Positions 37,912 to 47,983 of a stretch of DNA of 64,000 nucleotides are shown here, piece by piece. The notes beneath the pieces were generated by a model. It did no database searches. It saw only the letters and a list, made by a program, of their open reading frames with translations, and was not told where the DNA came from. A program made the translations under genes and the position numbers. The stretch's first letter is position 1, and each line of letters starts with the position of its first letter. The DNA comes from DAOVXM01 sp963746255 (lineage in GTDB: Bacteria > Chloroflexota > Anaerolineae > Anaerolineales > UBA4823), in assembly GCA_963746255.1 (NCBI GenBank), contig CAVVAJ010000005.1, forward strand, positions 558,001-622,000, given 5' to 3'.

Positions 37912-39951
37912 ATGGAAGATAGAAGTACGCAAGAGATACAGAATCAGCTCAACGAATTGCGGGATGAAATCAATTTCCACAATTATCGCTATCATGTCCT
38001 TGACAGCCCGTTAATCAGTGATTTCGAGTACGATCAATTGATGCTCAAACTTCAAAAAATTGAATCTGAGCACCCAGAACTCATCACACCTGACACACCA
38101 ACCCAGCGTGCAGGCGCGGAACCGGCAGATAAATTTGAAAAAGTCAACCATCCGGTCCCAATTCTGAGTTTGAGCAACGCGTTTGAAGCTATTGATGTCT
38201 GGAAGTGGTATGAAAGGATCTTGAAGCTTGATGAGCGAGTAGCCGATACAGCCTATGTAGTTGAGCCCAAGCTTGATGGCTTAACCGTTGTGCTGCATTA
38301 CCGAAATGGTCGTTTCGAAATGGGTGCGACACGAGGTGATGGGGCGATAGGGGAAGATATCACCGCGAACTTACGGACAATCCGCTCACTCCCTTTGAAA
38401 ATCCCAATCTCTAGGGATGGACCCGAACCCCCGGAGTATATCGTAGTTAGAGGGGAGGCTTTTATTGAGATCGATAGTTTTTATGAGCTCAATCGTAGGA
38501 TTGAAGAGAGCAACCAGAAACCATATTTGAATCCCAGAAATACTGCGGCTGGCTCACTCCGTCAATTGGATCCTAAGCTCACCGCATCTCGCCCTCTAAC
38601 AATTTTGACCTACCAGATCTTATACGCTGAAGGAAGGAGCATCCCCTCTCTGCGAACTGAACAAGATATGCTGTCATATTTGGGAGAACTTGGATTTCCA
38701 GTAGTAACTGCTCTTTACTGTCAGACGATTGAGGAGACGATCAACGTGCATTCAGATTTGGTCGCCGGACGTTCTGAGATGCCGTTCGAAATTGATGGTG
38801 CGGTAATAAAAATAAATGACCGTGAATTGGCTGAATCGTTGGGGTATGTGGGCAAGGACCCGCGCGCTGCTATCGCCTTCAAATTTCCTGCTCAAGAGGT
38901 GACAACGAAATTACTGGATATCGGTGTAAATGTTGGGCGCACAGGTGTCCTTACCCCGTATGCTGTGTTAGAACCAGTCAAGATCGGCGGGGTGGTAGTA
39001 AAACAAGCCACATTGCACAATTTTGATTACATCGCTGAGAAAGACATCCGCATAGCCGATCGCGTGGCTGTAAAACGCGCCGGCGATGTAATTCCCTACG
39101 TAATTGGTCCAATATCTGCTGCACGCACAGGGGCTGAAGCGATCTACCAACCTCCCCAACTGTGCCCTAATTGCAATCAACCGGTAGAACATATCGAGGG
39201 TGAAGTGGCATGGTACTGTGTCAACGCCGCATGTTCTGCGCAATTAGTCCGCAACGTCGAACATTTCGTCTCTCGCGGCGCCATGGATATTGTCGGTTTG
39301 GGAATTAAAATCGTCGAACAGCTAGTTTCAGCTGGTTTAGTGAAAGACGTTGCTGATCTATATACGCTTGACAAATCCGATTTGCTGGACTTGGAAGGAT
39401 TTGCTGAGAAAAAAGCTGATAATTTAATTGATGCGATTGCAGAATCAAAAACGCAAACATTTGACCGTCTGCTCACCGCTTTAGGCATACGCGGTGTCGG
39501 TGAGGTGATGGCGGCTGATCTTGCCCGCGTCTATCCAGACTTGGACGCACTATCATTAGCCAGTGAAGAAGAGCTGCAGCGAATTGAAGGAATTGGCCCC
39601 AATATCGCCAAAGCAATTGTCGACTGGTTCAAGCAAATAACCAATCAAAAAGTCATCCGGAAATTAAAATCAAACGGAATATGGCCAAAATCGATGGCAC
39701 AGACTGATAAACTCACGACCGGTCTTTTCAATGGTCTTGTATTTGTCCTAACGGGAACCTTAACTAACTTTTCACGCAGTGATGCAAAAGAATTTATCCA
39801 ACAGCGTGGGGGAAAGGTGACTGGTTCTGTGAGTAAAAATACATCTTATCTGGTTTCAGGTGAAAATCCCGGATCCAAACTGGTTAATGCTCAAGAATTG
39901 GGTATCCCAATAATAAATGAGGCTGATCTTCAAGAATTGGCCGGTGAATAA
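37912..39951 (+). CDS. ligA: NAD-dependent DNA ligase LigA
   Basis: Seals nicks in DNA using NAD. The 679 residues show domain Ia (YRYHVLDSPLISDFEYDQL), the adenylation lysine in EPKLDGLTVVLHY, TRGDGAIGED, the OB fold, the four-cysteine zinc finger (CPNCNQP...YCVNAACSAQ), helix-hairpin-helix repeats and a C-terminal BRCT domain (LFNGLVFVLTGTLTNFSRSDA). Complete and standard. Confidence 0.98.
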   Translation: MEDRSTQEIQNQLNELRDEINFHNYRYHVLDSPLISDFEYDQLMLKLQKIESEHPELITPDTPTQRAGAEPADKFEKVNHPVPILSLSNAFEAIDVWKWYERILKLDERVADTAYVVEPKLDGLTVVLHYRNGRFEMGATRGDGAIGEDITANLRTIRSLPLKIPISRDGPEPPEYIVVRGEAFIEIDSFYELNRRIEESNQKPYLNPRNTAAGSLRQLDPKLTASRPLTILTYQILYAEGRSIPSLRTEQDMLSYLGELGFPVVTALYCQTIEETINVHSDLVAGRSEMPFEIDGAVIKINDRELAESLGYVGKDPRAAIAFKFPAQEVTTKLLDIGVNVGRTGVLTPYAVLEPVKIGGVVVKQATLHNFDYIAEKDIRIADRVAVKRAGDVIPYVIGPISAARTGAEAIYQPPQLCPNCNQPVEHIEGEVAWYCVNAACSAQLVRNVEHFVSRGAMDIVGLGIKIVEQLVSAGLVKDVADLYTLDKSDLLDLEGFAEKKADNLIDAIAESKTQTFDRLLTALGIRGVGEVMAADLARVYPDLDALSLASEEELQRIEGIGPNIAKAIVDWFKQITNQKVIRKLKSNGIWPKSMAQTDKLTTGLFNGLVFVLTGTLTNFSRSDAKEFIQQRGGKVTGSVSKNTSYLVSGENPGSKLVNAQELGIPIINEADLQELAGE

Positions 39952-40048
39952 TCTGTGGATGAACAAATACGCTAACAAACTAATACGCGGCGTTGACATC
40001 TATTTAAGCCTAAGCTAAACTTGGAAGGATTGTTTGATAAGGAGCGAA

Positions 40049-41257
40049 ATGGATATAAATACAGCAAATGACGCTGTTATACAGCGGGTACGAGCAATGA
40101 ATGAACGCGTGGATGGGATAATGGACGCCGGTTTATATTTTTACAACCAGCCAATATCTGAACTACGCGGTGGTGCACGAGTCTTAGTAAATGGTCGTGA
40201 GATGGGGATGTATGCTTCGTACAGTTATCTTGGATTGGTAGGGCATCCGCGTATCAATGCCGCCGCGTTGGCCGCAATTGAGAAATATGGTACAGGTACT
40301 CACGGGGTGAGGACGCTTGCAGGAACATTAACAATTCACCAGGACTTGGAAGAGACCATTGCTAATTTCAAACGCACCGAAGCGGCTGTTACTTATACAT
40401 CCGGTTATGTCACTAACCTAACTGTCGTATCAACTCTCGTCGGACGGGGGGATTACGTTATCTCCGATAAATTGAACCACGCCAGCATTGTAGATGGTTG
40501 TTTAATGTCAGGGGCAAAATTCGTGCGGTTCAGGCACAACGATATGGAAGCCTTGGAATTAAGACTGCAGCAGGTGCCATCTGGTGCATCAAAATTAGTG
40601 GTATGCGATTCGGTATTCAGTATGGATGGCGATATCATTGATTTTCCAAAGGTCGTCGAATTATGCCAAAAGTATGAGGCCTGGCTGATGATAGATGAAG
40701 CCCATTCAGTTGGCGTATTAGGCAAGACTGGTCGTGGGATCGAAGAACATTTTGGTATGGAAGGCACAATCGACATCAAAATGGGCACATTAAGTAAAAC
40801 AATTCCCTCGGTCGGTGGTTATGTTGCTGCAAAAAAAGAGATCATCAACTACCTCCGTCACGCCAGTCGGGCATATATTTTCTCTGCAGCCTTACCACCT
40901 GCGCAGGCTGCGGCGGCAAAAGTGGCTTTTGAGGTGATTCTCGACGAACCCTGGCGTATGGAAAAATTAAACGCGAACACTGCTCAATTTATTAATGGTC
41001 TGAAAGAGCGCGGTTTCGATACACTCCTCACCGAGACAGCGATCGTTCCGGTGGTCTGCGGTTCTGATGAAGTCGCATATGAAATCACGCGTACGGCACA
41101 GAATCGTGATGTCTTTGTATTACCTGTCGTATCACCAGCAGTGCCTCCTGGATTGGCTCGCTTACGGGCTACAATTACAGCCGCCCATGAGCCTGACGAA
41201 ATAGAGCACGCCATGGATGTCATCGAGGATGCGGGCAAGCAAACCGGCATCATTTAG
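40049..41257 (+). CDS. Alpha-oxoamine synthase family aminotransferase
   Basis: PLP enzyme of the family that condenses an amino acid with an acyl-CoA (8-amino-7-oxononanoate synthase, glycine C-acetyltransferase, serine palmitoyltransferase). The start at 40049 (MDINTAND) has AAGGAGCG directly upstream. Motifs include YSYLGL, GTGTHGVRTLAGT, DKLNHASIVDG, DEAHSVGVLG and the PLP lysine in MGTLSKTIPSVGGY. The acyl and amino substrates cannot be settled from sequence; no biotin or sphingolipid genes are adjacent. About 402 residues. A terminator follows. Confidence 0.86.
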   Translation: MDINTANDAVIQRVRAMNERVDGIMDAGLYFYNQPISELRGGARVLVNGREMGMYASYSYLGLVGHPRINAAALAAIEKYGTGTHGVRTLAGTLTIHQDLEETIANFKRTEAAVTYTSGYVTNLTVVSTLVGRGDYVISDKLNHASIVDGCLMSGAKFVRFRHNDMEALELRLQQVPSGASKLVVCDSVFSMDGDIIDFPKVVELCQKYEAWLMIDEAHSVGVLGKTGRGIEEHFGMEGTIDIKMGTLSKTIPSVGGYVAAKKEIINYLRHASRAYIFSAALPPAQAAAAKVAFEVILDEPWRMEKLNANTAQFINGLKERGFDTLLTETAIVPVVCGSDEVAYEITRTAQNRDVFVLPVVSPAVPPGLARLRATITAAHEPDEIEHAMDVIEDAGKQTGII

Positions 41258-41284
41258 GCTCTAAAATCATACTAACGATTAAAT

Positions 41285-41314
41285 TGCGCCGGGTACTTCC
41301 GGCGCAGTTTTTTT
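41285..41314 (+). terminator. Rho-independent terminator
   Basis: TGCGCCGG and CCGGCGCA pair perfectly around a 6-base loop, followed by GTTTTTTT. It ends the alpha-oxoamine synthase transcript, 12 bases before the next gene's start. Confidence 0.85.
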
Positions 41315-41326
41315 CAGGGAGTGAGG

Positions 41327-42517
41327 ATGGATAAAGTTTTATATCTAAAATATGGCCGGGAGCGATCACTCCAACGGCAGCATCCCTGGATATTCTCTGG
41401 AGCCGTCGATCATGTGACAGGTGATCCAGTCTGTGGGGACACTATCCGTGTCCTTGATTCTAACGGTACCTATCTAGCCACCGGTAGCTACAGTCCGGTT
41501 TCACAAATCCGCAGCCGAATATGGACTTGGGATGCAAACGATTTGATCGATTCAAATTTCTTCCAGACCAAATTAGATAAAGCTATCCAGATGCGGAGTA
41601 TGATTATTGATTCATCCATCTCGGATGCAGTTCGACTAGTACATGGGGAATCCGACCATTTACCGGGATTAATAATTGATCAATATGCCGGAAATCTCGT
41701 GATCCAAGTATTGAGTTGTGGTGCTGATCGCTGGCGGGACAGTATTGTGAGTATCTTGGCTGAGCGAATTAACCCGGTCATTATCTACGAACGGTCAGAC
41801 GTCGATGTCCGTAAATTAGAGGGTTTGGCTGCGAGAGAAGGTTTACTTTGGGGGACTGAACCAGCAGAACCAATCCAGATATCTGAGAACGGGCTTAAGT
41901 TCCTTGTAGACTACAAGGATGGACATAAAACAGGCTTCTATATCGACCAACGCGACAATCGACAGATCGTTCGGGCATATGCCGAGGGGAAAGATGTGTT
42001 AGATTGTTTTTGTTACAGCGGTGGTTTTACAATTTCTGCGCTTGCCGGGGGTGCAAACTCTGTTACAGCTATTGACAGTTCTGGATCCGCGATCGATCTG
42101 GTAAAGCAAAATTTGCACCTCAATAGCCTTGATCAAAACAAACTATCGACAATTAATGGTGATGTATTTAAAGTCCTGCGCACGATGCGTGATTCCCGGC
42201 GCACATTTGACCTGATCATTTTAGACCCACCCAAGTTTGCGCCCACCTCGGCGCAAGTCGCCCGTGCCACTCGTGCATATAAGGATATAAACTTGCTCGC
42301 GTTGAAGCTGCTGCGTCCGGGAGGCTTCTTAGTCACTTTTTCATGCTCTGGAGGGGTGAGTGTTGAGTTATTTCAGAAGATTATCGCTGGCGCAGCACTC
42401 GATGCCGGAGTATACGTTAAGGCTATCCAGAGGCTCTCCCAAGCCTCTGATCACCCGATCGCACTCAACTTCCCGGAAGGTGGGTATTTGAAAGGGATCG
42501 TTGCGATAAAAGAGTAG
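41327..42517 (+). CDS. SAM-dependent rRNA methyltransferase (RlmI-like)
   Basis: Class I methyltransferase with an N-terminal PUA domain (HPWIFSGAVDHVTGDP), an EEHEE-like middle domain, and the catalytic domain: DCFCYSGGFTISALAGGANSVTAIDSS (SAM binding), LDPPKFAPT and FSCSGGVS with the catalytic Cys. This arrangement matches RlmI, which makes m5C in 23S rRNA; the exact target base is an inference. The ATG at 41327 follows GGGAGTGAGG. Length 396 residues. Confidence 0.9.
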   Translation: MDKVLYLKYGRERSLQRQHPWIFSGAVDHVTGDPVCGDTIRVLDSNGTYLATGSYSPVSQIRSRIWTWDANDLIDSNFFQTKLDKAIQMRSMIIDSSISDAVRLVHGESDHLPGLIIDQYAGNLVIQVLSCGADRWRDSIVSILAERINPVIIYERSDVDVRKLEGLAAREGLLWGTEPAEPIQISENGLKFLVDYKDGHKTGFYIDQRDNRQIVRAYAEGKDVLDCFCYSGGFTISALAGGANSVTAIDSSGSAIDLVKQNLHLNSLDQNKLSTINGDVFKVLRTMRDSRRTFDLIILDPPKFAPTSAQVARATRAYKDINLLALKLLRPGGFLVTFSCSGGVSVELFQKIIAGAALDAGVYVKAIQRLSQASDHPIALNFPEGGYLKGIVAIKE

Positions 42518-42611
42518 ATTTTACTAGAACTTCTGCAAAACTAACCTGATCTTCTCGATGAGAAATGTCCAACCTTGTATTTGTACGCTTTGATTCGTTT
42601 GCCTTTAGGTG

Positions 42612-43403
42612 TTACATCAAAAATTGATAATTAAGCCATTCTCGGACGTTGTGAGGATCTCTAAGTGTTACGTCAGCAGTAGTTCCCCCAGCATCCCGTT
42701 CGACCTTGATGGTGACGCCCCCATGTTGTTTTACTACTGCGAATGCTTCTTCATCTTTATCATCGTCACCAATATAAATTAATAAACTTGCCTGCCAATC
42801 GTTGCGATCGACTAGGTACTGAACAGCAAGTCCTTTATTGGCAATTGTTGGTGCAACCTCTAGGAAACGGTCTCCACCAAGCACTCGAAATTGGTTGCTA
42901 AGGTGACATTTCTGGAGGATGTTTCGAGCATCTAGTAGAATCCGTGAACCAATGTCAGGATCGACATCACGAGCATGTAGTGCTAAGGTCCAGCCTTTGT
43001 CTTCTAAGTAAAAACCTTCGCTACCATCAATTAATGTGTGCCATTTTGGTTTAATCTGCTCCAAATTTGGGCGGATCGCTCGATAGTCGATTCGTTCGAT
43101 AAGTTCACCTTGTGGGCTAATTATTTCTATACCGTAGGTGCCGGCTCGCCAGAGATCATCGATCGGTACTAACTGCTCAATATGCTGCAATCGCCGTCCG
43201 CTGAGAATTACTACTTCGATATTCGGAGTTTGGCTCAAAGCTCTAAGCAAATTGATTAAATCCTGGTCAGGAAGGACATGGTCGGGCGAGGGAGCAAAAT
43301 CCGCTAGTGTGCCATCGTAATCCAATAAGAGCTTAATTGTTTTGGCGTGGTTGATTTTTTTGCTTACCAATTTGACGATCTCTTTAGTTGATTTTGTGGT
43401 CAT
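42612..43403 (-). CDS. otsB: Trehalose-phosphatase-type HAD phosphatase
   Basis: HAD-IIB phosphatase of 263 residues: the nucleophile motif is LLDYDGTLADFAPSP, motif II VVILSGRR, and motif IV YIGDDDKDEEAF. In known members it dephosphorylates trehalose-6-phosphate. Because the adjacent GT20 enzyme has an altered acceptor site, the sugar phosphate could be different here. The start overlaps the GT4 stop by ATGA, so it is translationally coupled as the last gene of the operon. Confidence 0.88.
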   Translation of the reverse strand: MTTKSTKEIVKLVSKKINHAKTIKLLLDYDGTLADFAPSPDHVLPDQDLINLLRALSQTPNIEVVILSGRRLQHIEQLVPIDDLWRAGTYGIEIISPQGELIERIDYRAIRPNLEQIKPKWHTLIDGSEGFYLEDKGWTLALHARDVDPDIGSRILLDARNILQKCHLSNQFRVLGGDRFLEVAPTIANKGLAVQYLVDRNDWQASLLIYIGDDDKDEEAFAVVKQHGGVTIKVERDAGGTTADVTLRDPHNVREWLNYQFLM

Positions 43404-44647
43404 GATGACAATAATGGGGCGATATATTCCTTGAAGATAATCTCCCAGGTAAATTGCTTTCGAATTTTCTTTTTGAATTGGAATTCAAGATTTTCCTCTG
43501 CCCAGGCGATGATCGAATTGGCAGTTTTTCGTGGGGGAGCATCAGCATCGAATAATTCGACTCCTTTTGATCCGATTTCTACGGCTGCAGGTACAGCAGT
43601 GCTCATCACTTGGACCCCTGCAAGACCAGCTTCTAGAATTGGCATCCCGAATCCTTCTCGGTGACTTGGCATAAACATTAGATCCGCGATGCGATATAGA
43701 TCACCCACTACCTTATTGCTGATCAGATACGGTTTATCGGAATCTATACCTGATGAATAAATAAAATGCACATTGCTTTCAAGCTGATAAGATTTCCGCA
43801 TATCTAATAGAGCGGCATAATAGGCCATGTTATTCGGATCATGGGGGTCTGGTGGACCAGTGATAATCAGGCGTGGGTCATTAAAAAATTTCCTTAGTTC
43901 ATGGATTACCTGCATGGCATATTCGATATTCTTTGCCTGCGTGACCCTCACCGGCATCAATAATAGCATGTCAGAATTGAACAGCTGCAGCCTTTGGGAG
44001 AGTTGGATGCCCTCTGTTGATAAACCTAATATCTCTGCCGGATTTACGCCGTTATAAACTAAATGTATCGCCTCGTCTGGACATCCAAACAGTTTAGCCA
44101 ACGTTTGCTGACGTTCTTTGGAGACCACAACATAGGTGATCTGCGGGTGCTGTTGTTTTAACAACTCCCAAGGATACCCATTATGTACTTTTATGCGCGA
44201 GTTGGTGCTAGTCCATGTGAAATCGTGACACCACGCAATAAAGTTGCCGATGATGCCTTCATCAACCAGCCTTGTAAGGGCGGCAGTTAGCGGTAGATTG
44301 AAGTGTTTGGTAAATACGTTGTGAACGATCAAAGTGTCAATTTTATTTACGACCGGGATTAGTTCTTGATAGAGCTGGTTTGTGATATGAGTAAAATTGT
44401 CAGGAACTACACCCGTTTCAAGAATAGCGCTGATGGATTCGATAAGGGGATCTTGTGAGTCCAATCTTGCTAGTTTTACATAGCTTGCTCCCGCTGGTAA
44501 TGCAGATGCAGATCCTCTGCCGGAAATGACTGTAACCGGATATCCATGTCCAACTAACTGCTCGGTGTGCTCGAGGATAACCATCTCAACACCGCCCACT
44601 GTTGGTGGAGATGAATAATGCAATACACCAATTTTGGGTAATGCCAT
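43400..44647 (-). CDS. GT4 family glycosyltransferase
   Basis: GT-B fold glycosyltransferase of 415 residues. N-terminal GVLHYSSPPTVGGVEMVILEH binds the acceptor/loop; the C-terminal half has PVRVTQAKNIEYAM, LIITGPP and the nucleotide-sugar motif HREGFGMPILEAGLAG. The donor and acceptor are not identifiable. It sits between the GT20 gene (14-base gap) and the otsB-like gene (four-base overlap), so it is part of one pathway with them. Confidence 0.88.
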   Translation of the reverse strand: MALPKIGVLHYSSPPTVGGVEMVILEHTEQLVGHGYPVTVISGRGSASALPAGASYVKLARLDSQDPLIESISAILETGVVPDNFTHITNQLYQELIPVVNKIDTLIVHNVFTKHFNLPLTAALTRLVDEGIIGNFIAWCHDFTWTSTNSRIKVHNGYPWELLKQQHPQITYVVVSKERQQTLAKLFGCPDEAIHLVYNGVNPAEILGLSTEGIQLSQRLQLFNSDMLLLMPVRVTQAKNIEYAMQVIHELRKFFNDPRLIITGPPDPHDPNNMAYYAALLDMRKSYQLESNVHFIYSSGIDSDKPYLISNKVVGDLYRIADLMFMPSHREGFGMPILEAGLAGVQVMSTAVPAAVEIGSKGVELFDADAPPRKTANSIIAWAEENLEFQFKKKIRKQFTWEIIFKEYIAPLLSS

Positions 44648-44661
44648 TGCTGCTCTCTCGC

Positions 44662-46191
44662 TTATAGTCCTAATTCTTCAATCGTTTTCAGTTGCCGGCA
44701 CAACCAATCAACAATATCCTCTTTCTCAATTATCCACTTGAGTAGGTGGGCCTTTCCCTTTTTTTCTGCCTCAGGCATAATCAAAGCTTGGTGCATGGCT
44801 TCCGCGGTAGCATAAACATCACACGGAGGGATAACGATGGCACCCACACCTAACTGCTGATTAGCCCCTGTGCGCTCAGAAAGGATTAATACACCATCTC
44901 GTTGGTTTACGATTGGTCCTTCTTTTGCCACCAGGTTCATTCCATCCGCAATCGCATTTACCAGTAATACATCATATAACTGTAATGCAGCTAGTGCTCT
45001 ATCATAATTTTCGCCAATAATTATCCGCACTGGCTCCCAATCGCTGTCGCCATACTTCGCGTTTACCCGCCCGGCAGTGGCGTTTAAGTTATCTAGATAC
45101 TCGTTGTACTCTACAACTCCCAATCGCGAAGGGACTAAATATGCCAAAAAATGCACTTCTCCACAATGCTCAGGGTGCAGATCTAGAAGTTCCTCAAATG
45201 CTAGAAATCCGCGTACGATATTCTTACTCGGTTCGATTCTATCTACCCTGACGATAACTTTAAAGCCTGCTGTGTTCGATTCAATTTCAGACCGGTATTC
45301 TTCGACTTCGGGAGAACGGACTTGATTTTTTATCGAATCAACATCGATAGAGATAGGGAAATCCCTAACGTATGTAGCGTGGTTGCGATACCAAACCCGT
45401 CCATGTTTGAAATTTACATAAGATTTCGGGAGGAAAAACTCGCAGGTGCGGATGAAGTTCAATCCATCAGCGTTTGTCTGGAAGCCTAAGATATCAACAG
45501 CGCAGAGACTATCCAGGATAGAAAAACGCATATTGGGCGGTAGGATCTGCCAATATTCCGGCCCCGGCCAAGGAATATGAATAAAATGCAGTAATGTAGG
45601 GCGGGCACGCGGAGGTAGTGCGTCTCGGACGCGGCGTGCTGTTAAATACAGATGGTAATCTTGTAGCATGACCAATTTCGCCCCTGGGTATTTATGTGTC
45701 TCTTCAATAATAGCGCGGGCGAACAGTTCGTTTACAGCATGATAGCCATTATCCCAAGCATGCCATGTGTTGCGATCGATAATTGGGCTGATCGGGACAT
45801 TCCACATCGAATGCTGGAGAAACCATAACAGTGGATTGGCGATGACGTTGTAATAGCCTTCATATGCCTCGACTGTTGGGGATAAGAACTTGATATGGAT
45901 GGTATGCTCTGGATTCTCCGGATCTAATGGAACGTGAACCGATCCGAGCTCTCGATCAGCGCTGCTCTGGGCGCATGCTATCCATGTCGCATCAATATTT
46001 TGGGTAAGTCCCAATAATGCAGTAACTAATCCACCTGAACCACGCTCATAAATATATTCTTCGTCGGGGTTTTTCTCAAACTGGAAGGGGGCTCGATTCG
46101 CGCATATGATAAGTTTTTTCCCGGCAAGGTATTCTGTCTGGTTATTCAAGCAGTTTTCCGAAAGACCTTGCTGGATATTTGGATTAGCCAT
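44662..46191 (-). CDS. GT20 family synthase, OtsA-like with altered acceptor motif
   Basis: Protein of 509 residues of the trehalose-6-phosphate synthase family. Retained features: ANRAPFQ (residues 31-37), GSGGLVTALLGL (51-62), DYHLYLTARRV, RVDRIEPSKNIVRGF (donor phosphate Arg/Lys) and DGMNLVAKE. Changed features: the glucose-6-phosphate region of E. coli OtsA (YNGFSN...LWP) here reads YNVIANPLLWFLQHSMW (about 114-130), and PLRDGMNL is NAIADGMNL. The acceptor may therefore not be glucose-6-phosphate. It overlaps the GH63-like gene by eight bases and precedes GT4 and OtsB-like genes. The family call is firm; the trehalose product is not. Confidence 0.85.
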   Translation of the reverse strand: MANPNIQQGLSENCLNNQTEYLAGKKLIICANRAPFQFEKNPDEEYIYERGSGGLVTALLGLTQNIDATWIACAQSSADRELGSVHVPLDPENPEHTIHIKFLSPTVEAYEGYYNVIANPLLWFLQHSMWNVPISPIIDRNTWHAWDNGYHAVNELFARAIIEETHKYPGAKLVMLQDYHLYLTARRVRDALPPRARPTLLHFIHIPWPGPEYWQILPPNMRFSILDSLCAVDILGFQTNADGLNFIRTCEFFLPKSYVNFKHGRVWYRNHATYVRDFPISIDVDSIKNQVRSPEVEEYRSEIESNTAGFKVIVRVDRIEPSKNIVRGFLAFEELLDLHPEHCGEVHFLAYLVPSRLGVVEYNEYLDNLNATAGRVNAKYGDSDWEPVRIIIGENYDRALAALQLYDVLLVNAIADGMNLVAKEGPIVNQRDGVLILSERTGANQQLGVGAIVIPPCDVYATAEAMHQALIMPEAEKKGKAHLLKWIIEKEDIVDWLCRQLKTIEELGL

Positions 46192-47983
46192 TATTTTCTC
46201 CAGATGGATCCTTATTACCGTTGTCAGAAGCGTTTGCTTGGATGGCCAAATCTATAAAAACGGCCGCCGTCCATCCAAATATATCTGCTGCAGTTTCCGG
46301 TGGGTATCCATTGGATGCATTGTAATATTCGTGAATACTGGGCTGCCTCATGATCAGATCCAACGTTTTCTCTCTTAATTCGTTTGCCAATTCAACCTTG
46401 CCAATTTGAGCGAGAGCTTCGATAAAGAAGTAGTTTATGTTCACCCAAATCGGACCACGCCACATCGTATTTGGATCGAAGTGGGGGTCATTTCTTGCCA
46501 CCGATGGTATCGCAAATTCCCCCCAAAAACTCTCTGGGTTTGTGAGTTGTGAAATCACCCGATCCCTTATATGGTTCGGAAGCTGACCGGTCCATAACGG
46601 ATATAAATTGAAAGGTGTTAGTACCGGGATCGGCTGCTCATTATGTAAGGCGTTAAAATAACCTTTCTCTTCATCCCAGAAATCCTCGATCATTCGCCGA
46701 ACGATCGCTGCAGCCCGCCGCCGCCACATCGCTCCTTCAGCATCCATTCCCAGCAGTTCGGCCATGGAAGCAAGTGACCCCATCTGTACACATAAGTAGG
46801 TATTGATGTCGGGTGATTCGACTGGCATGCCATAATCCCACAGAGGATTATCATCTAACCCCGATGAATATGGATGGTTGTACTGCACAAGTCCATCAGC
46901 ATCATCATCATTCATGCTTGTCCACCACGCATTCCAACGGACCAATGGAACATAGATTTCCTTCAAGAAATCGAGGTCATGATCCATCTCATGCAGTTTC
47001 ATCGCCGCCCATGCCAGGAGGGGAGGTTTGGTTACTTCGGCTCTTATTGGGTGGTCGATTTCATCTACGATACCTTCATCATGGATCGCATCTGGAAACA
47101 TGCCATCGGGCAGCTGGTAGGCAAGCATAGCGCGGATTTGATTGCGGGCGAGTTCGGGATCGAGGTGTCTAAAGGCTAGAGCATGCATCGCGCTATCCCA
47201 AAGCCATAGACCAATATAATTTACCTTTGACGGGATCATAGCTTCATAGGCTATGTTTCCCTGTGGGCTGATCAGGTTGTTTCCCATCACCCACCAGGCA
47301 TAAGCATATGTGCGCAAGTATTTCTCGTTTACAGCTGGAACTTTACTGAACCATTTATGCCAGCGTTCTTCTGCATCGGTGACTGTCAATGAGAATGGTT
47401 TAGTTTCGTGCAGCAGGTCTGGGCTGTTGCGGATGGTTAGTGAAACAGCACAATCCTGGCCGGTTTTGATGAGGAGTTCAATGATATATCCCCCCTCATC
47501 TGGTTTGATATGGTTTGCGACAATATCCCCATTTGTCGAGTAAGCTAGATTGCGGACCGCTTTAAGAGCACCTCCGCTCTCGCTGACCTGCCACATATAG
47601 GGAGTCACTTTGAAACGCAACCCGATCGTGGTATCGGGTGGGAGGCCGATGGAAAGTGTCTGCAGATCCTGAAATACAAGTCCGACATCGCCGAGTTTTG
47701 TATGGAAAAATAGCGCGTGTGGATTAGACACAGTGATGAATTCGAGCGGTTGTTTATTCGAGTCGATAAATTCTAAATGCGATATATAAGGAGGGCGTTT
47801 TAGATAGGCTTCCAAGCCCGGATCAAGCGCTAGTAATCGCTCGGCAAGTTTAATATATAAGGCACTCAAATCTGCATGCTGGTACACTAAGATCCGAGAG
47901 CCGCGATCGCTGAACGGTACTTTGGTAATATCGATTTGATTGCGGAGCAGGCTTAAATATGATGATGAGCCAGTAAATGTCAT
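46184..47983 (-). CDS. GH63-like (alpha/alpha)6 glycoside hydrolase
   Basis: Protein of 599 residues with an N-terminal beta domain and a six-hairpin barrel. GLWLWDSAMHALAFRHLDPELARNQIRAM carries the likely general acid Asp, and EYYNASNGYPPETAADIFGW the likely base Glu, as in GH63 alpha-glucosidases and mannosyl/glucosylglycerate hydrolases. PDGMFPDAIHD, WRGPIWVNINYFFIEAL and DWN-like acidic loops are also family marks. It is the first gene of the GT20-GT4-OtsB operon, so it may recycle or trim the sugar made there. No signal peptide, so it is cytoplasmic. Confidence 0.82.
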   Translation of the reverse strand: MTFTGSSSYLSLLRNQIDITKVPFSDRGSRILVYQHADLSALYIKLAERLLALDPGLEAYLKRPPYISHLEFIDSNKQPLEFITVSNPHALFFHTKLGDVGLVFQDLQTLSIGLPPDTTIGLRFKVTPYMWQVSESGGALKAVRNLAYSTNGDIVANHIKPDEGGYIIELLIKTGQDCAVSLTIRNSPDLLHETKPFSLTVTDAEERWHKWFSKVPAVNEKYLRTYAYAWWVMGNNLISPQGNIAYEAMIPSKVNYIGLWLWDSAMHALAFRHLDPELARNQIRAMLAYQLPDGMFPDAIHDEGIVDEIDHPIRAEVTKPPLLAWAAMKLHEMDHDLDFLKEIYVPLVRWNAWWTSMNDDDADGLVQYNHPYSSGLDDNPLWDYGMPVESPDINTYLCVQMGSLASMAELLGMDAEGAMWRRRAAAIVRRMIEDFWDEEKGYFNALHNEQPIPVLTPFNLYPLWTGQLPNHIRDRVISQLTNPESFWGEFAIPSVARNDPHFDPNTMWRGPIWVNINYFFIEALAQIGKVELANELREKTLDLIMRQPSIHEYYNASNGYPPETAADIFGWTAAVFIDLAIQANASDNGNKDPSGENNG

